59,787 nt of DNA from Glycomyces lechevalierae (GCF_027622945.1 NZ_JAPZVQ010000005.1:1-59787), one strand, 5' to 3'. Positions 18,178-28,402 are shown, numbered from the stretch's first letter. Notes: a model not told the origin generated them from the sequence alone. Translations and numbers: made by a program.

Positions 18178-19524
18178 ATGACCGCCCGAGTCCAGGCCTT
18201 CTTCCGCCACCCCGCGCGGCTCATCCCGCTCATCTTCCTGGCCACCATCATGACCGGCACCCTGCTGCTCATGCTGCCGTGGGCGCACCTCGAAGGCGAC
18301 GTCACCCACTTCACCGACGCGTTCTTCACCGCCACCTCAGCCGTGTCCGTGACCGGCCTCGCCGTGGTGGACACGCCGTTCCACTGGAGCTGGTTCGGGC
18401 AGTTCATCATCATGCTGCTCTTCCAGGTCGGCGGCCTGGGCATCATGACCAGCGCGGTCCTCGTCGGGCTCCTCGTCTCGAACAAGCTCGGGCTGCGCAC
18501 GAAGCTCATGACCCGCACCGAGATTAGCCAGGCGCTGAGCCTCGGCGACGTGAAGCTCGTGCTGCTGCGCACCGTCGCGCTCTCCCTCGTCGTCGAGGCC
18601 GCGACCGCCCTGGTCCTCGCGATCCGCTTCTCCACCTACGGGTTCGGGCTCGGCGACGCCGTCTGGTACGGGATCTTCCACGCCGTGAGCGCCTTCAATA
18701 GCGCCGGCTTCGCGCTGTTCTCCGACTCCTTCATGAGCTACGCGACGGACTGGTGGATCTGCCTGCCGCTGTGCATCAGCACCATCATCGGCGGCCTCGG
18801 CATGCCCGTCATCTTCGAGGTCACGCGCCGCCGCTGGGGCCGCAAGCAGTGGTCGGTCCACACCAAGCTCACCCTCGTCGGCTCCGGCATCCTCCTCTTC
18901 GGCGGGTGGATCGCGTTCCTCGTGTTCGAGTGGTCGAACCCGGCCACGTTCGGGCAGTGGCCCTGGTACGACCGGATCCTCCCGGCGTTCTTCCAGACCT
19001 CGATGGTCCGCGCGGCGGGCCTGAACTCCATCGACATCGGTGCGATGCACCAGGACTCGCAGCTCGCCTCGATCATCCTCATGTTCATCGGCGGCGGCTC
19101 CGCCTCGACCGCGGGCGGCATCAAGGTGGGCACGTTCTTCGTGCTGCTCCTCGTCATCTGGGCCGAGGTGCGCGGCGAGCCCGACGTCACGGCGTTCCGC
19201 CACCGCATCAACCCCTCCGTGGTGCGCGAGGCGCTCACCGTCGCCCTCGTCTACGTGGCCTGCAACGCCTTCGGGGTGTTCCTGATGCAGCGCTTCGAGC
19301 CGGGGCTCGACCTCATGTCCATCATGTTCGAGGTGACGAGCGCGCTGGCCACTCTCGGCCAGTCCACCGGCGTCACGTACGAACTCTCCGAAGCCTCCAA
19401 GTGGCTCTTGGCGATCGCCATGTACACCGGCCGCATCGGGCCGGTACTGTTCGCCGCGTCCCTCGCCCTGCGTTCGCGCCACCGCCTGTACCGATACCCG
19501 GAAGGACGGCCGCTCGTGGGCTGA
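18178..19524 (+). CDS. trkH: Potassium transporter membrane subunit, TrkH/KtrB family
   Basis: A 448-residue membrane protein with four pore repeats. The selectivity-filter stretches are visible as TSAVSVTGL, NSAGFALF, VRAAGLNSID and LGQSTGV, each with the family Gly. It forms the K+ pathway gated by the TrkA-type protein encoded just upstream. Length and helix count fit KtrB/TrkH of Gram-positive bacteria. Confidence 0.92.
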   Translation: MTARVQAFFRHPARLIPLIFLATIMTGTLLLMLPWAHLEGDVTHFTDAFFTATSAVSVTGLAVVDTPFHWSWFGQFIIMLLFQVGGLGIMTSAVLVGLLVSNKLGLRTKLMTRTEISQALSLGDVKLVLLRTVALSLVVEAATALVLAIRFSTYGFGLGDAVWYGIFHAVSAFNSAGFALFSDSFMSYATDWWICLPLCISTIIGGLGMPVIFEVTRRRWGRKQWSVHTKLTLVGSGILLFGGWIAFLVFEWSNPATFGQWPWYDRILPAFFQTSMVRAAGLNSIDIGAMHQDSQLASIILMFIGGGSASTAGGIKVGTFFVLLLVIWAEVRGEPDVTAFRHRINPSVVREALTVALVYVACNAFGVFLMQRFEPGLDLMSIMFEVTSALATLGQSTGVTYELSEASKWLLAIAMYTGRIGPVLFAASLALRSRHRLYRYPEGRPLVG

Positions 19525-19632
19525 ACGGCCGATACATGGAGTGAGCCCCGCCTCATGCAGCCCTGAAAGCACAAGCGAAGATGGTCACCAGCACGCCGCA
19601 GCGCTTTCGCCCCTCAGAAAGGACGCCCCCCG

Positions 19633-22089
19633 ATGGCTCGTAAAAGCCGGCAGCGCACCAGTCGTCTCCCGATTCGGATGCAGTTGATGCTGCCGATCGC
19701 GGCGGCGCTCATGGGGATGCTGGTGCTCGGGCTGTTCCAGACGGTGACGGTGTGGGACGAATACCAGAACGCCACGGACGCCGAGGTCCTCGCCGAGCTC
19801 TCGGAGGGGCTCGACGACGCCCTCGACCGGCATCAGTCCGAGCTGCGGCCGGTCGTCACCTCGCTCATCAACGGCGGCGGCGGCCAGTTCGACTCCGCGG
19901 TGGCCCGCCGCGAGACCGACGCCGCCTTCGAAGCGCTGCAGGGGATCTCCGATTCGGCCGTGGCGCGCTTCCCCGAGCTGGGGAACGACATGCGGACCCT
20001 GTTCGAGAAGTCCGCCGAGTTCGAGACCGCGCGCCTCGCGTTCGACGCGCTGGCCAACGGGGACGCCGAGTACGGCGACGACGAGGTCGTGGCCGCTTTC
20101 GAGGTCTACCGCGAGACCGCCGACCAGATCGTGGGCGTCGCCGCGATCCTCCCCCGCCTCGTCAACGACGCCCAGATCTCGGCGCACCTCGACTCGCTCG
20201 CCGCGGTGATGGAGGCCGGGCGGATCGCCGGGCAGATCCAGTTCACCGTCGCCGCGGACCTCGCGGTCCTCAACGAGCAGGGTGCGGTCCTGGTGAGCCG
20301 CCAGACCCTCGGGGAGGTCGCGAGCCTCGCCGGCGAGTTCGACCAGCAGATCACCGAGTTCCGGGCGAACGCCTCCAACGAGACCGCCACGACCTACAAG
20401 AACGCCATGGAGTCCCAGGAGGTCAAGGACGCCCAGACCGCCATGGGCGTCTACCTGCGCGGCAACATCCCCACGATCTCCCCGGCCGGGTTCCTCGACG
20501 CGCAGGGCGCGATCGTCGCCTCCCTCGACGCCACGCGGGACACCGTCATCGCCTTCATGCAGGACGACGTGAACGCGATGCGCGAGGCCGCCTCGCGCAC
20601 CCTCCTGACGACCTTCGCGCTGGTGCTCGTGCTGGCGCTGACCTCGATCATCTCCGCGGCGATGCTCGCGCGGCGCATCAGCCTCCGCGTCGACGGCGTC
20701 CGCGAGGCGACCCTGACCGCCGCGTACGACACGCTGCCGAAGACCGTGGCCGCGGTCTCCCAGGCCGCCAATGCGAACGAAGTGGACCGGCTGCTGCAGG
20801 CCGCGAAGCGGCAGACGGTGCTGCAGACCGACTCGCGTTACGCCGACGAGCTCGACAGCCTCGCCGAGGCCTTCAGCGCCGCCCACCACCAGGCCCTGCG
20901 CCAGACCGCGAACCAGGCGCTGCTGCGCATCGACGTCGAGGCGATGATGAAGACCCTCGCCCGCCGCGGCCAGTCGCTCATCCGCCGCCAGCAGCAGGTC
21001 ATGGAGGCCCTCGTCGAGGGCACGCCCGCCGCGTCGATCCCCGACGAGTGGCGCAGCGTCTACCACCTGCTCGCCCGCATGCGCCGCAACGAGGAGAACC
21101 TCCTGCTGCTCGCCGGCGGCGACCCGCAGCGGCGCTACAACCACCCGGCCGGGCTCGAGGCGATCATCCGCGACGCCGTCGCCGAGATCGAGGACGCCGG
21201 CCGCGTCGTCGTCGAGAACCAGGTCGGAGCCCGGCTCGAGACCAAGCCCGCCGGCGACCTCGTGCGCATCCTCGCCAAACTGCTCGACAACGCCGCGTCC
21301 TACTCGCCGCCGACCCAGTCGGTGCGGGTCACCTCGCGCCGTTCGGGTTCGGAGATCGTCATCTCCATCGCGGACGACGGCATCGGCCTCGCCCCCGAGC
21401 CGATGGCCGCGATCAACCGCCGCCTCGCCGAGCCGACCCAGCTCAACTCCGAGCTCACCGCGACCATGGGCCTCCTCGTCGTGGGCCGGCTCGCCGCCGA
21501 GCACTCGATCAGCGTGCAACTGCACTCCACGATGGGCAAGGGCACGCTCGCACTCGTGCGCATCCCGGCGAGCGCGCACGCCGAGGACCCGGTCGGGCTC
21601 GCCCCGGCCGACCGCTCCGGGACGGCCGCGCAGCTCGCGCTCTCGGCCCGCGCCGCGAACCTCCCGGTCACCGGAACGGGTGCCGAGACGGGCGCGCCCG
21701 GGGCCGTCGAGCCGATCGTGCCGCGCCCGCGCCGCGCCGGCGCCGTCCCCGAACCACTGCCTGTAGCTGGGCAAAACTACGGCTCGCAAGCGTCGCCGAA
21801 GGGGGAGACACTCAACGGCGGGAACGGTTCCGGCGCCCCTGCGGGCCCGGCGGCCGAGACGCTGGATGTTACCTTCAGGAAGGTGAACCGAGCACTCGAA
21901 ACCTCCGGCAGGGTCAACGGCGCGGAACTGCCCCGCCGCGCACCCGGTTCCCGGCTGCTCCCCGGCTCCGTCCCCAGCGCCCGTACGGGCGGCGGCGGAA
22001 CCGACCTCGACCCTGCCGAGATCAGGGACCGGCTCGCCGGTTTCGCGTCCGGCATCGCGGCGGCCGCCGCGCAAGAACAACGCCAATAG
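19633..22089 (+). CDS. Conservon CvnA-type sensor histidine kinase with nitrate/nitrite-sensing-like domain
   Basis: An 818-residue membrane kinase. Helix 1 is at about 15-37, then an extracytoplasmic helical sensor (about 45-310, NIT-domain-like), then helix 2 at about 322-345. The dimerisation segment [19 protein letters not shown] has the phosphoacceptor candidate His478. The ATPase has the N box ([11 protein letters not shown]) and G1 (ADDGIGL). The last 230 residues are disordered and Pro/Gly/Ala-rich. In Streptomyces such kinases head conservons with a roadblock protein, a DUF742 protein and a GTPase; only the roadblock gene follows here. AAGGAC precedes the ATG. Confidence 0.85.
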   Translation: MARKSRQRTSRLPIRMQLMLPIAAALMGMLVLGLFQTVTVWDEYQNATDAEVLAELSEGLDDALDRHQSELRPVVTSLINGGGGQFDSAVARRETDAAFEALQGISDSAVARFPELGNDMRTLFEKSAEFETARLAFDALANGDAEYGDDEVVAAFEVYRETADQIVGVAAILPRLVNDAQISAHLDSLAAVMEAGRIAGQIQFTVAADLAVLNEQGAVLVSRQTLGEVASLAGEFDQQITEFRANASNETATTYKNAMESQEVKDAQTAMGVYLRGNIPTISPAGFLDAQGAIVASLDATRDTVIAFMQDDVNAMREAASRTLLTTFALVLVLALTSIISAAMLARRISLRVDGVREATLTAAYDTLPKTVAAVSQAANANEVDRLLQAAKRQTVLQTDSRYADELDSLAEAFSAAHHQALRQTANQALLRIDVEAMMKTLARRGQSLIRRQQQVMEALVEGTPAASIPDEWRSVYHLLARMRRNEENLLLLAGGDPQRRYNHPAGLEAIIRDAVAEIEDAGRVVVENQVGARLETKPAGDLVRILAKLLDNAASYSPPTQSVRVTSRRSGSEIVISIADDGIGLAPEPMAAINRRLAEPTQLNSELTATMGLLVVGRLAAEHSISVQLHSTMGKGTLALVRIPASAHAEDPVGLAPADRSGTAAQLALSARAANLPVTGTGAETGAPGAVEPIVPRPRRAGAVPEPLPVAGQNYGSQASPKGETLNGGNGSGAPAGPAAETLDVTFRKVNRALETSGRVNGAELPRRAPGSRLLPGSVPSARTGGGGTDLDPAEIRDRLAGFASGIAAAAAQEQRQ

Positions 22090-22100
22090 AAAGCAGCGAG

Positions 22101-22505
22101 ATGGACAACAAGGACAAGAACGTCGGTGAACTCGACTGGCTCCTGACCTCCTTCGTGGAGAAGGTCCCGGACGTCTCCGAGGCGCTCACGGTCTCCGTCG
22201 ACGGACTCGCCATCGCCGCCTCGCGCGGCCTGTCGACCGACCGGGCCGACCAGCTCGCCGCCATCACCTCGGGGCTCGCCAGCCTGACGACGGGGGCGGC
22301 CAAGGTCCTCGACGCCGGCCGGATCCGCCAGTCCGTCATCGACATGGACGAAGGCGTGCTGCTGCTCATGGCCGTCGGCGACCGCGCCCAGCTCGCCGTC
22401 CTCGCCAACGCCGGCTGCGACCTCGGCCAGGTCGGCTACGAGACCGCCCTGCTGGTCAAGCGCGTCTACGCCGCGCTCGAACCGGACGCCCGCGGCAGCC
22501 TGTAG
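22101..22505 (+). CDS. Roadblock/LC7-domain protein, CvnB/MglB type
   Basis: A 134-residue cytoplasmic protein of the roadblock/LC7 fold that in conservons works with a small GTPase and the CvnA kinase, probably as regulator or GAP. The core shows the family pattern [23 protein letters not shown] ... [11 protein letters not shown], with [15 protein letters not shown] as the third strand region. It starts 12 nt after the kinase stop codon and is surely co-transcribed. No DUF742 or GTPase gene follows; cytochrome oxidase comes next. Confidence 0.88.
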   Translation: MDNKDKNVGELDWLLTSFVEKVPDVSEALTVSVDGLAIAASRGLSTDRADQLAAITSGLASLTTGAAKVLDAGRIRQSVIDMDEGVLLLMAVGDRAQLAVLANAGCDLGQVGYETALLVKRVYAALEPDARGSL

Positions 22506-22527
22506 CCGGGCTGTAGGAGATTGCTCA

Positions 22528-22567
22528 CCCGCGGGCGCCGCGCCCATCGGGCGTCCCGCGGGCGCCG
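22528..22567 (+). repeat. 13-bp direct repeat and hairpin-rich gap
   Basis: CCCGCGGGCGCCG occurs at 22528-22540 and 22555-22567. Each copy is itself partly palindromic, so the segment can fold into nested hairpins. It follows the roadblock stop codon and likely terminates that operon before ctaD. Confidence 0.5.
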
Positions 22568-22732
22568 CTCCCCTCACGGAGCGGGTCGTACACACGACCT
22601 GCGACAACCACGAAGAACGCAGTACCCGATCACGCTCCGCCACGCCGCTAGTGCAATCCCCCTCCGCATAGGCGGCCCTTCCCGGGGCTATGCTGCGTTC
22701 GCTACCTGGAAATGAATCATGGAGGCCCACAG

Positions 22733-24409
22733 GTGACCACGGTTGAGCCGAAGCTTGAGCCAACGCCTATCGTCGCGCGCCCCTGGCCGGTACGCCGGGA
22801 GCCCAACGGTTCCTGGCTCGCCCGCACGCTCCGCACGACGGACGCGAAGCAGATCGGTCTGCTCTACTTCGTGACGTCCTTCGCGTTCTTCGCGATCGGC
22901 GGCGTCCTCGCCCTCCTGATCCGCGCCGAGCTGTTCCAGCCGGGCCTCCAGATCGTGTCGTCCGAGCAGTTCAACCAGCTGTTCACGATGCACGGCACGA
23001 TCATGCTGCTGATGTTCGCGACCCCGATCGTGTTCGCCTTCGGCAACTACCTGGTGCCCCTGCAGATCGGCGCGCCGGACGTGGCGTTCCCCCGCCTGAA
23101 CGCCTTCGCGTACTGGCTGTACCTCCTGGGCTCGATCCTCGCCGTCTCCGGGTTCATCACCCCCGGCGGCGCGGCCGGCTTCGGCTGGTTCGCCTACCAG
23201 CCGCTGTCGAACGCCGTGAACTCGCCGGGCATCGGCGCGGACATGTGGTTCGTGGGCCTCTCGATCTCGGGTATCGGCACCATCCTCGGCGCCGTCAACA
23301 TGATCACCACGATCATCACGATGCGCGCCCCGGGCATGCTCATGTTCCGCATGCCGATCTTCACCTGGAACATCCTCATCACGAGCCTCCTGGTGATCCT
23401 GGTCTTCCCGATCCTGTTCGCCGCGCTCCTCGCCGTCATGGCCGACCGCCAGCTCGGCGCGCACGTCTTCGACACCGAGACCGGCGGCGCGATCCTGTGG
23501 CAGCACCTGTTCTGGTTCTTCGGCCACCCCGAGGTGTACATCGTGGCGCTGCCGTTCTTCGGCATCGTCTCGGAGATCTTCCCGGTGTTCAGCCGCAAGC
23601 CGATCTTCGGTTACAAGACCCTGGTCGCGGCGACGCTCGCGATCGCGGGCCTCTCGATGGCCGTGTGGGCGCACCACATGTACGCGACCGGCTCGGTCAT
23701 GCTCCCGTTCTTCTCGCTCATGACCTTCCTGATCGCGGTCCCGACCGGTGTCAAGTTCTTCAACTGGATCGGCACCATGTGGAAGGGCCAGCTGACGTTC
23801 GAGACCCCGATGCTGTTCAGCATCGGCTTCCTCGTGACGTTCCTCCTCGGCGGCCTCTCGGGCGTCCTGCTCGCCAGCCCGCCGGTCGACTTCCACGTCT
23901 CGGACTCGTACTTCGTGGTGGCGCACTTCCACTACGTGCTGTTCGGCACCATCGTGTTCGCCGTCTACGCCGGCGTGTACTTCTGGTTCCCGAAGGTCTC
24001 GGGCCGCATGTACGACGAGCGGCTCGGCAAGGTCCACTTCTGGCTGACCTTCATCGGCTTCCACACGACGTTCCTGGTGCAGCACTGGCTGGGCGCCGAG
24101 GGCATGCCCCGCCGCTACGCCGACTACCTGGAGACCGACGGGTTCACGACGCTGAACATGATCTCCACGATCGGCGCGTTCATCCTGGGCCTCTCGACCC
24201 TGCCGTTCATCTGGAACCTCTTCAAGTCCTGGAAGACCGGCCGCGTGGTCGAGACCAACGACCCGTGGGGCTACGGCGGCTCGCTCGAGTGGGCCACCAG
24301 CTGCCCGCCGCCGCTGCGCAACTTCGACCGCCTCCCGCGCATCCGCTCGGAGCGCCCCGTCTTCGACGAGAAGTGGGGCCACCTGGTCAAGGAAGTCAAG
24401 GGGCACTGA
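22733..24409 (+). CDS. ctaD: Cytochrome c oxidase subunit I (aa3 type)
   Basis: A 558-residue twelve-helix haem-copper oxidase subunit of the respiratory chain. All cofactor ligands are seen: haem a His in [10 protein letters not shown], CuB His and the cross-linked Tyr in GHPEVY, the CuB pair in WAHHMY, and the haem a3/a histidines in [10 protein letters not shown]. The GTG start at 22733 was chosen because GGAGG lies 7 nt upstream, which removes seven residues from the longest frame. It stands alone; other oxidase subunits are not in the window, which is common in actinomycetes. A clean terminator follows. Confidence 0.97.
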   Translation: MTTVEPKLEPTPIVARPWPVRREPNGSWLARTLRTTDAKQIGLLYFVTSFAFFAIGGVLALLIRAELFQPGLQIVSSEQFNQLFTMHGTIMLLMFATPIVFAFGNYLVPLQIGAPDVAFPRLNAFAYWLYLLGSILAVSGFITPGGAAGFGWFAYQPLSNAVNSPGIGADMWFVGLSISGIGTILGAVNMITTIITMRAPGMLMFRMPIFTWNILITSLLVILVFPILFAALLAVMADRQLGAHVFDTETGGAILWQHLFWFFGHPEVYIVALPFFGIVSEIFPVFSRKPIFGYKTLVAATLAIAGLSMAVWAHHMYATGSVMLPFFSLMTFLIAVPTGVKFFNWIGTMWKGQLTFETPMLFSIGFLVTFLLGGLSGVLLASPPVDFHVSDSYFVVAHFHYVLFGTIVFAVYAGVYFWFPKVSGRMYDERLGKVHFWLTFIGFHTTFLVQHWLGAEGMPRRYADYLETDGFTTLNMISTIGAFILGLSTLPFIWNLFKSWKTGRVVETNDPWGYGGSLEWATSCPPPLRNFDRLPRIRSERPVFDEKWGHLVKEVKGH

Positions 24410-24421
24410 CGCCAATGCGAT

Positions 24422-24451
24422 GAAGCCCGGAGCCGTTCGGCTCCGGGCTTC
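24422..24451 (+). terminator. Terminator of ctaD
   Basis: Perfect 13-bp stem (24422-24434 and 24439-24451) with GTTC loop, followed by a TTGCTTGC tail, 12 nt after the ctaD stop. Confidence 0.9.
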
Positions 24452-24546
24452 TTGCTTGCCCGCCGCGGGGTTTCCGAGCGCTGTTTTCTGAGCACTGCCG
24501 CGCACCGGGGGTTCCACTGGCGCTCGCGCGTCACTAGGATCGAGGT

Positions 24547-25101
24547 ATGAGCCGGGCATTGATCGTGGTAGACGTCCAGAACGACTTCTGTGAGGGCGGG
24601 TCGCTGGCCGTCGCGGGCGGCGCCGCCGTCGCGGCCGCCGTCACCGACCTCATCGGCTCCGCGCCGGGCCGCTGGGACCACATCGTGGCGACCCGCGACT
24701 GGCACATCGACCCGGGCCTGCACTTCTCGGCCGAGCCGGACTTCCGCGACTCGTGGCCGCCGCACTGCGTGGTCGGCACGGCGGGCGCGGGCTTCCACCC
24801 CGACTTCGACCACTCGAAGGCCGAGGCCGTGTTCGACAAGGGCGCGTACGAGGCCGCGTACTCGGGCTTCGAGGGCTCGGCGGGCGAGACGGGTCTGGCC
24901 GAGTGGCTGCGCGAGCGGGACGTGGACGCGGTCGACGTCGTCGGCATCGCCACCGACCACTGCGTGCGGGCGACTGCGCTCGACGCCGCCGCCGAGGGCT
25001 TCGAGACCACGGTCCTCCTCGAGTACACCGCGGCCGTGGCCGAGGAGACGAAGGCGAAGGCGCTCAAGGAACTCGAAGCGGCGGGCGTGGCGCTCGCCTG
25101 A
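24547..25101 (+). CDS. pncA: Nicotinamidase (PncA-type cysteine hydrolase)
   Basis: A 184-residue isochorismatase-fold amidase converting nicotinamide to nicotinate for NAD salvage. The catalytic triad is Asp9 (VVDVQNDF), Lys98 and Cys139 (TDHCVRATALDA). Metal ligands Asp51, His53, His59 and His73 are in the same order as in mycobacterial PncA (TRDWHIDPGLHF, PPHCVVGT). TAGGAT at 24535-24540 ends 6 nt before the ATG, so the message may be leaderless. It converges with the first membrane-partner gene across a strong hairpin. Confidence 0.92.
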   Translation: MSRALIVVDVQNDFCEGGSLAVAGGAAVAAAVTDLIGSAPGRWDHIVATRDWHIDPGLHFSAEPDFRDSWPPHCVVGTAGAGFHPDFDHSKAEAVFDKGAYEAAYSGFEGSAGETGLAEWLRERDVDAVDVVGIATDHCVRATALDAAAEGFETTVLLEYTAAVAEETKAKALKELEAAGVALA

Positions 25102-25115
25102 GCCGGACACACGGA

Positions 25116-25148
25116 GAGGCCCCCGCGAGCGATGCTCGCGGGGGCCTC
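25116..25148. terminator. 15-bp bidirectional terminator hairpin
   Basis: Perfect stem 25116-25130 / 25134-25148 with a GAT loop between the convergent pncA and the membrane-partner gene. Confidence 0.85.
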
Positions 25149-25158
25149 GTGTCGTGTG

Positions 25159-25206
25159 GCTGCGCTGTCGTGAAGCTGCTCTGTCGTGTCGCTGCTCTGT
25201 CGTGCG
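25159..25206 (+). repeat. Three tandem 16-bp repeats
   Basis: GCTGCGCTGTCGTG (25159), GCTGCTCTGTCGTG (25175) and GCTGCTCTGTCGTG (25191) recur with an exact 16-bp period, between the hairpin and the stop codon of the next gene. They are non-coding in their position. Confidence 0.75.
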
Positions 25207-25207
25207 G

Positions 25208-26434
25208 TTACTCGGTGAACTCGTAGGTCGCCTCGTTGTCGGCGAACGTCTGGTCGCGGGCGATGCCGTCCGCGGCGGCGGTGTTCGGCGAGATGTCGAG
25301 CCAGAGGTAGGCGCCGTCCATCCACTCGCTGCTGGGCGCCACAGTCACCTCCCACGAGGTGGTGTGCTCCTCGCCGGGAGCGAGCCCGTTCATGTCCTCG
25401 ATGACGGGGGCGTCGACGCCGCACTCCACGACCTCGAACTCCGCGCTGATCTCGTTCGGGTCGGCGCAGGCGCTCAGGTGGTAGTCGTCGGAGGCCGCCT
25501 CGCCGTTGTTGCGGATCGTCGCGGTGACGGTCCAGACGCCGGGCTCGTCGGTCTCGGTCGCGTCGACGGTGATCGCGAGGTCGGGGAGCGGGCCTTCGGC
25601 GACCTCGGTGAGGACCGGCTCGAAGTCGCCGTCGAGCGTGATCCGCTCGACCCAGTAGTCGAGTGCGTCGGGGTCCATGTCGCAGCAGACGTAGTTCTCG
25701 GCGACGCCCACGAGCACCCCGTAGTCGGGGGCGAGGGCGAGGTCGTAGGGCGAGTCCGCGTCGGGCTTGGAGGTGATGAGCTGCGCGGCCGCGTACCAGT
25801 CGCCGGTGCCTTCGCTCTGGTCGAGCACGACGGCCTGGTAGGCGGCGGCCTCGCCGAAGCGGCAGCCGAGGAACAGCACGGGCAGTTCGCGCCCGCCGGC
25901 CTCGGTCATGGGGGCGTTGACGACTTCGAGGAGGCCGATGCGGCCGTCGCCGTGCATGTACTCGCCGGTCGTGCCGTCTTCGAGGACGGCGCCGTCGACC
26001 GGGCAGGCCTGGTCGACCATGTCGTTGCCGGGCATGAAGGACGGCAGGTCGATCTCGGTGCCGACCAGTTCGTCGAAGGTCGGCAGGACCGGCTGCTCCT
26101 GCCCGCCTTCCTCGGTGTCGGCCTCCTCCGTCTCGGCGGGGGTGGTCGGGGCGGCGGCCGGGGTGGTCGTCTCCTCGGCGATCGCGCTGGTGGAGTCGTC
26201 GGCGACGACCGGCTTGTCCTGCTCGTCGGCGTTCGCGACCTGCTGGAGCATCCAGGAGGCCGGGGCGACGAGCGCCAGCGCGGCCACGGCCGCGACGGTG
26301 ACGCGGACGGTGCGGCGGCGGCGCACCTTGCCGTGGATGGCGGCCACTGCGGGCGGTTCGACCATGAGTTCGGCGGCCTCGCCGAGCTCGCTGAAGGCCT
26401 CGGCGAAGCGGGTCTCTTCTTCGGGGGTGCTCAT
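25208..26434 (-). CDS. Single-pass membrane partner of an ECF sigma factor, copy 1
   Basis: A 408-residue type II membrane protein and likely anti-sigma regulator. A short cytoplasmic N-terminus (about 37 residues, too short for a classical ZAS domain and with no HxxxCxxC) is followed by basic KVRRRRTVRV, a helix at about 44-60 and a Thr/Glu/Pro-rich linker. The extracytoplasmic part has six or more cysteines (DQACPV, LGCRFG, YVCCDM, SACADP, VECGVD) and a C-terminal Ig-like, CARDB-type segment (WTVTATIRNNGEAASDDYHL). The ATG overlaps the sigma gene stop by 4 nt (ATGA). Anti-sigma function is inferred only from this coupling. Confidence 0.7.
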   Translation of the reverse strand: MSTPEEETRFAEAFSELGEAAELMVEPPAVAAIHGKVRRRRTVRVTVAAVAALALVAPASWMLQQVANADEQDKPVVADDSTSAIAEETTTPAAAPTTPAETEEADTEEGGQEQPVLPTFDELVGTEIDLPSFMPGNDMVDQACPVDGAVLEDGTTGEYMHGDGRIGLLEVVNAPMTEAGGRELPVLFLGCRFGEAAAYQAVVLDQSEGTGDWYAAAQLITSKPDADSPYDLALAPDYGVLVGVAENYVCCDMDPDALDYWVERITLDGDFEPVLTEVAEGPLPDLAITVDATETDEPGVWTVTATIRNNGEAASDDYHLSACADPNEISAEFEVVECGVDAPVIEDMNGLAPGEEHTTSWEVTVAPSSEWMDGAYLWLDISPNTAAADGIARDQTFADNEATYEFTE

Positions 26435-26988
26435 CGCTGCTCCCTCTCGTCTTGGATGCTGAGTCGTTCGGCAAGGGCGGCTTTGCCTCTGAAGAGCCAG
26501 GAGCGGACGGTGGCCTCGGCGGCGCCCTCCTGCTCGGCGATCTCGGTGACCGTGAGTCCGGCCATGTACCGGAGGATCACGGCCTTGCGGTGGTTCGGCT
26601 GGATGCTGGAGAGCGCGCGCATGAGGTCGACGCGGTCGCCGTCGGGCGCGGTCTCGTGGGTCTCCCGCTGGCGGTTGAGGAACCGCTGCACGACGCCGCG
26701 GCGGCGCAGCTGGCTGGTGGCGAGGTTCCAGGCGACGCGGCGCACCCATGCGGTGGGGTTCTGGTACTCGCGCACCTTCTTCCAGCGGGCGAGTGCCCGG
26801 CAGAAGGCTTCGGCGACGAGGTCTTCGGCTTCGGCCTTGTTGCCGGTGTAGGCGAGCAGCTGGCTGGTGAGCGAGCGGACGTTGGCGGCGTAGAACTCGT
26901 CGAAGTCGTGGTCCGCGCGCGGCGGCGCGGTCCGCTCCACGGCTTCACCATCCAATGTGGTGTCAGGCCTGTCGCGTGTGGGCATCAT
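26431..26988 (-). CDS. ECF sigma factor, SigE-like, copy 1
   Basis: A 185-residue group IV sigma factor. Region 2 runs from FDEFYAANVRSLTSQLLAYTG through AEDLVAEAFCRALARW; region 4 contains NHRKAVILRYMAGLTVTEIAEQ and the recognition helix ATVRSWLFRGKAAL. It directs RNA polymerase to a special promoter set, probably released when the membrane partner senses a signal. GAGGAG precedes the ATG (as in copies 2 and 3). The motif CGTGT lies about 45 nt upstream. Confidence 0.92.
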   Translation of the reverse strand: MMPTRDRPDTTLDGEAVERTAPPRADHDFDEFYAANVRSLTSQLLAYTGNKAEAEDLVAEAFCRALARWKKVREYQNPTAWVRRVAWNLATSQLRRRGVVQRFLNRQRETHETAPDGDRVDLMRALSSIQPNHRKAVILRYMAGLTVTEIAEQEGAAEATVRSWLFRGKAALAERLSIQDEREQR

Positions 26989-27126
26989 CGGGGCTCCTCA
27001 ACTCGGGTATGGCGGGGGTCCGCACTTAGATACACGAGCGGTGCCCTCAAAGTAATGCAGCGGATTCCGCGATCTGATCCAGTGGTGTCGGCCACTGCGC
27101 CTCGGCGGGCCTTCCGGCGGACACGG

Positions 27127-27159
27127 CGGCGCCCCGCGAGCGTGGCTCGCGGGGCGCCG
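27127..27159 (-). terminator. Terminator of sigma cassette 2
   Basis: 15-bp perfect stem 27127-27141 / 27145-27159 with GTG loop, 11 nt past the stop of the second membrane partner. Nothing else is seen in the 181-nt gap except the sigma-1 promoter region. Confidence 0.8.
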
Positions 27160-27169
27160 TCATGCGGGT

Positions 27170-28402
27170 CTACTCGGGGAACGCGATGTTGTCGCCCCCG
27201 TTCCACCAGACGAGTTCGTCCATCACCGGCGGCAGCTCCTCGATCGGCGTGTCCGACTCGAAGTTGACGATGAACTGGGGCAGGAGTTCGATGTTGCCGG
27301 CCGCGTCCTCCGCATACGGTCCCATGTCCAGGGCCCACTCGCGCTGGGCCGCCCGGTCGACGGACACCGTCCACTCCAGCGAGTAGGTCTCCCCGACGCC
27401 GAGCCCGTCGATCGCGCCGACCTCGGACCAGAGCGGGTCGTCGGTCTCCGTCGCCGGCGGGCCGTCGAGCACTTCGACGAACGCCTCGTGGTGCGCCGTC
27501 AACGTGTATCCGGACGCGACCCGCGGGCCGGGGTTGTACACGGTGGCCGTGACGGTCCAGACGTCCTCGGTCTCGGTCTCGGTCGCCTCCACGTCGATCG
27601 TCAAGGGGGAGAAGTCCTCCGTGGTGACGTCGCCGATCGGCTCGCGCACCAGCTCCCCCTCGGCGTCGAGGCTGACGCGCTCGGCCCAGTACCGGAGGTC
27701 GTCCGCGACCGGGTCGTACCGCTCGGAGAAGCCGACCAGCAGCCCTTCGTCGTCGAGGCCTTCATCGATGACGCCGAAGCTCTCCGTGACGTATTGGGGC
27801 GACTCGCCCCCGGGCTCGGAGTGGAGGAGCTGCTCGGCGGCGACCCACTCGTCCTCGCCTGCGTCTTCGAGGATCACGACCTGGTACAGCGACTCCTCGC
27901 CGTACCGGCACCCGAAGACCGCGACGTCGCTCGCATCCGCATCGGACTTCACGTGCGCGTAGGTGACCTGCTTGACGAACACCGCACCGTTCTCGGCCGG
28001 CTCCTCGTGCTCGCCGTTCTGCAGCAGCACGTCGTCGACCTGGCAGACGTCGTCGACGTCGGTGTCACCGGGCACGAACGGCGGCAGGTCCATCGGGGCC
28101 TCCGTCAGGTCCTCGGCATCGAGCACCATCGCGTCGAGCCGCTTCGCCTCCTCAGACTGCGTGGGGGTCTCGTCCGCGGCGGTCGGCTGCTGCCGGTCCT
28201 GCTCGTCGGCGCCCGCGGTCTGCTGCAAAGCCCAGGTCGCCGAGCCGGTCAGTGCGAGGACGGCGACGCCGGCGACGGCGACGCGGCCGAGACGGCGGCG
28301 CTTCGCCTTGCGCCACAATCGGTCCGCACCGGTTCCGGTAGCGGCGGTGATGTCGCCGGTGTACTCGGCGAAGAGGTCCTTCATCGGATCGGGGGTGGTC
28401 AT
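27170..28402 (-). CDS. Single-pass membrane partner of an ECF sigma factor, copy 2
   Basis: A 410-residue paralogue of copy 1 with the same plan: short cytoplasmic tail (FAEYTGDITAATG), basic WRKAKRRRLGR, helix at about 39-58 ending WALQQTAGADEQD (compare WMLQQVANADEQD in copy 1), acidic linker and extracytoplasmic domain. The C-terminal WTVTATVYNPGPRVASGYTL block is again Ig-like. It has fewer cysteines than copy 1 (DDVCQVDD, FGCRYG). ATGA overlap with its sigma gene. Putative sensor/anti-sigma; function inferred from coupling. Confidence 0.7.
   Translation of the reverse strand: MTTPDPMKDLFAEYTGDITAATGTGADRLWRKAKRRRLGRVAVAGVAVLALTGSATWALQQTAGADEQDRQQPTAADETPTQSEEAKRLDAMVLDAEDLTEAPMDLPPFVPGDTDVDDVCQVDDVLLQNGEHEEPAENGAVFVKQVTYAHVKSDADASDVAVFGCRYGEESLYQVVILEDAGEDEWVAAEQLLHSEPGGESPQYVTESFGVIDEGLDDEGLLVGFSERYDPVADDLRYWAERVSLDAEGELVREPIGDVTTEDFSPLTIDVEATETETEDVWTVTATVYNPGPRVASGYTLTAHHEAFVEVLDGPPATETDDPLWSEVGAIDGLGVGETYSLEWTVSVDRAAQREWALDMGPYAEDAAGNIELLPQFIVNFESDTPIEELPPVMDELVWWNGGDNIAFPE

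Noticed and set aside
19585..22086. 833-codon open frame antisense to the CvnA-type kinase
   Set aside because: Shadow frame: composition dominated by Gly/Arg/Asp/His with no recognisable domains, while the plus-strand frame has full kinase motifs.
22688..24559. 623-codon open frame antisense to ctaD
   Set aside because: Complement of a clear cytochrome oxidase gene; highly charged repeats of E/H/R/D are an artefact of reading hydrophobic codons backwards.
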